Source of the DNA: JAVBUZ01 sp031554725
GTDB taxonomy: Bacteria; Bacillota; Clostridia; Lachnospirales; Lachnospiraceae
Direction: 5' to 3'
Assembly: GCA_031554725.1 (NCBI GenBank)
Contig: JAVBUZ010000196.1
Location: forward strand, 1-6,744
Length of the DNA: 6,744 nt
Part shown: piece by piece, positions 6,722 to 6,744 of the stretch
Layout of the letters: every line of letters begins with the position of its first letter
Numbering within the stretch: position 1 is the first letter of the stretch
Made by a program: the position numbers and the translations under genes
Notes under the pieces: model-generated
Told to the model about the DNA's origin: nothing
Seen by the model: the letters and a program-made list of their open reading frames with translations, nothing else
Databases searched by the model: none

Positions 6722-6744
6722 ATGGTTCCAAGGTCTAGTTTTTC

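Overview
The window is an AT-rich, gene-dense stretch of a Gram-positive Clostridia chromosome. Every gene is on the + strand and intergenic gaps are short. A GlgC/GlgD pair, SpoVG, a clostridial-type Pth and a long Mfd, together with low G+C wording and purine-rich Shine-Dalgarno sites, point to Bacillota, most likely a Lachnospiraceae-like anaerobe. The family-level assignment is inference from protein wording, not from a search.

Layout, left to right: (1) the 3' three quarters of glgC, cut by the window edge; (2) glgD, starting with GTG 2 bases after glgC; (3) spoVG, 31 bases after glgD, with a strong ribosome binding site; (4) a 65-base block holding a perfect 14-bp hairpin (probable terminator) and then a probable extended -10 promoter; (5) pth, whose best-placed Shine-Dalgarno actually points at a six-codon out-of-frame mini-ORF overlapping the pth start; (6) mfd, 8 bases after pth; (7) a U-rich terminator hairpin after mfd.

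The simplest reading is two transcription units. glgC-glgD-spoVG makes the ADP-glucose pyrophosphorylase pair for glycogen synthesis plus a small RNA/DNA-binding regulator. pth-mfd makes two housekeeping rescue proteins: peptidyl-tRNA recycling and removal of stalled RNA polymerase. The order spoVG-pth-mfd is a trimmed version of the Bacillus block spoVG-glmU-prs-ctc-pth-fin-mfd, with glmU, prs, ctc and fin absent here and the glycogen pair in front.

I see no mobile element, CRISPR array, tRNA, rRNA or phage gene, and no wholly new system. The points most worth a second look are the mini-ORF at the pth start, the loss of key active-site residues in GlgD, and the A-rich polylysine tract in mfd just before its RNA-polymerase-binding domain.
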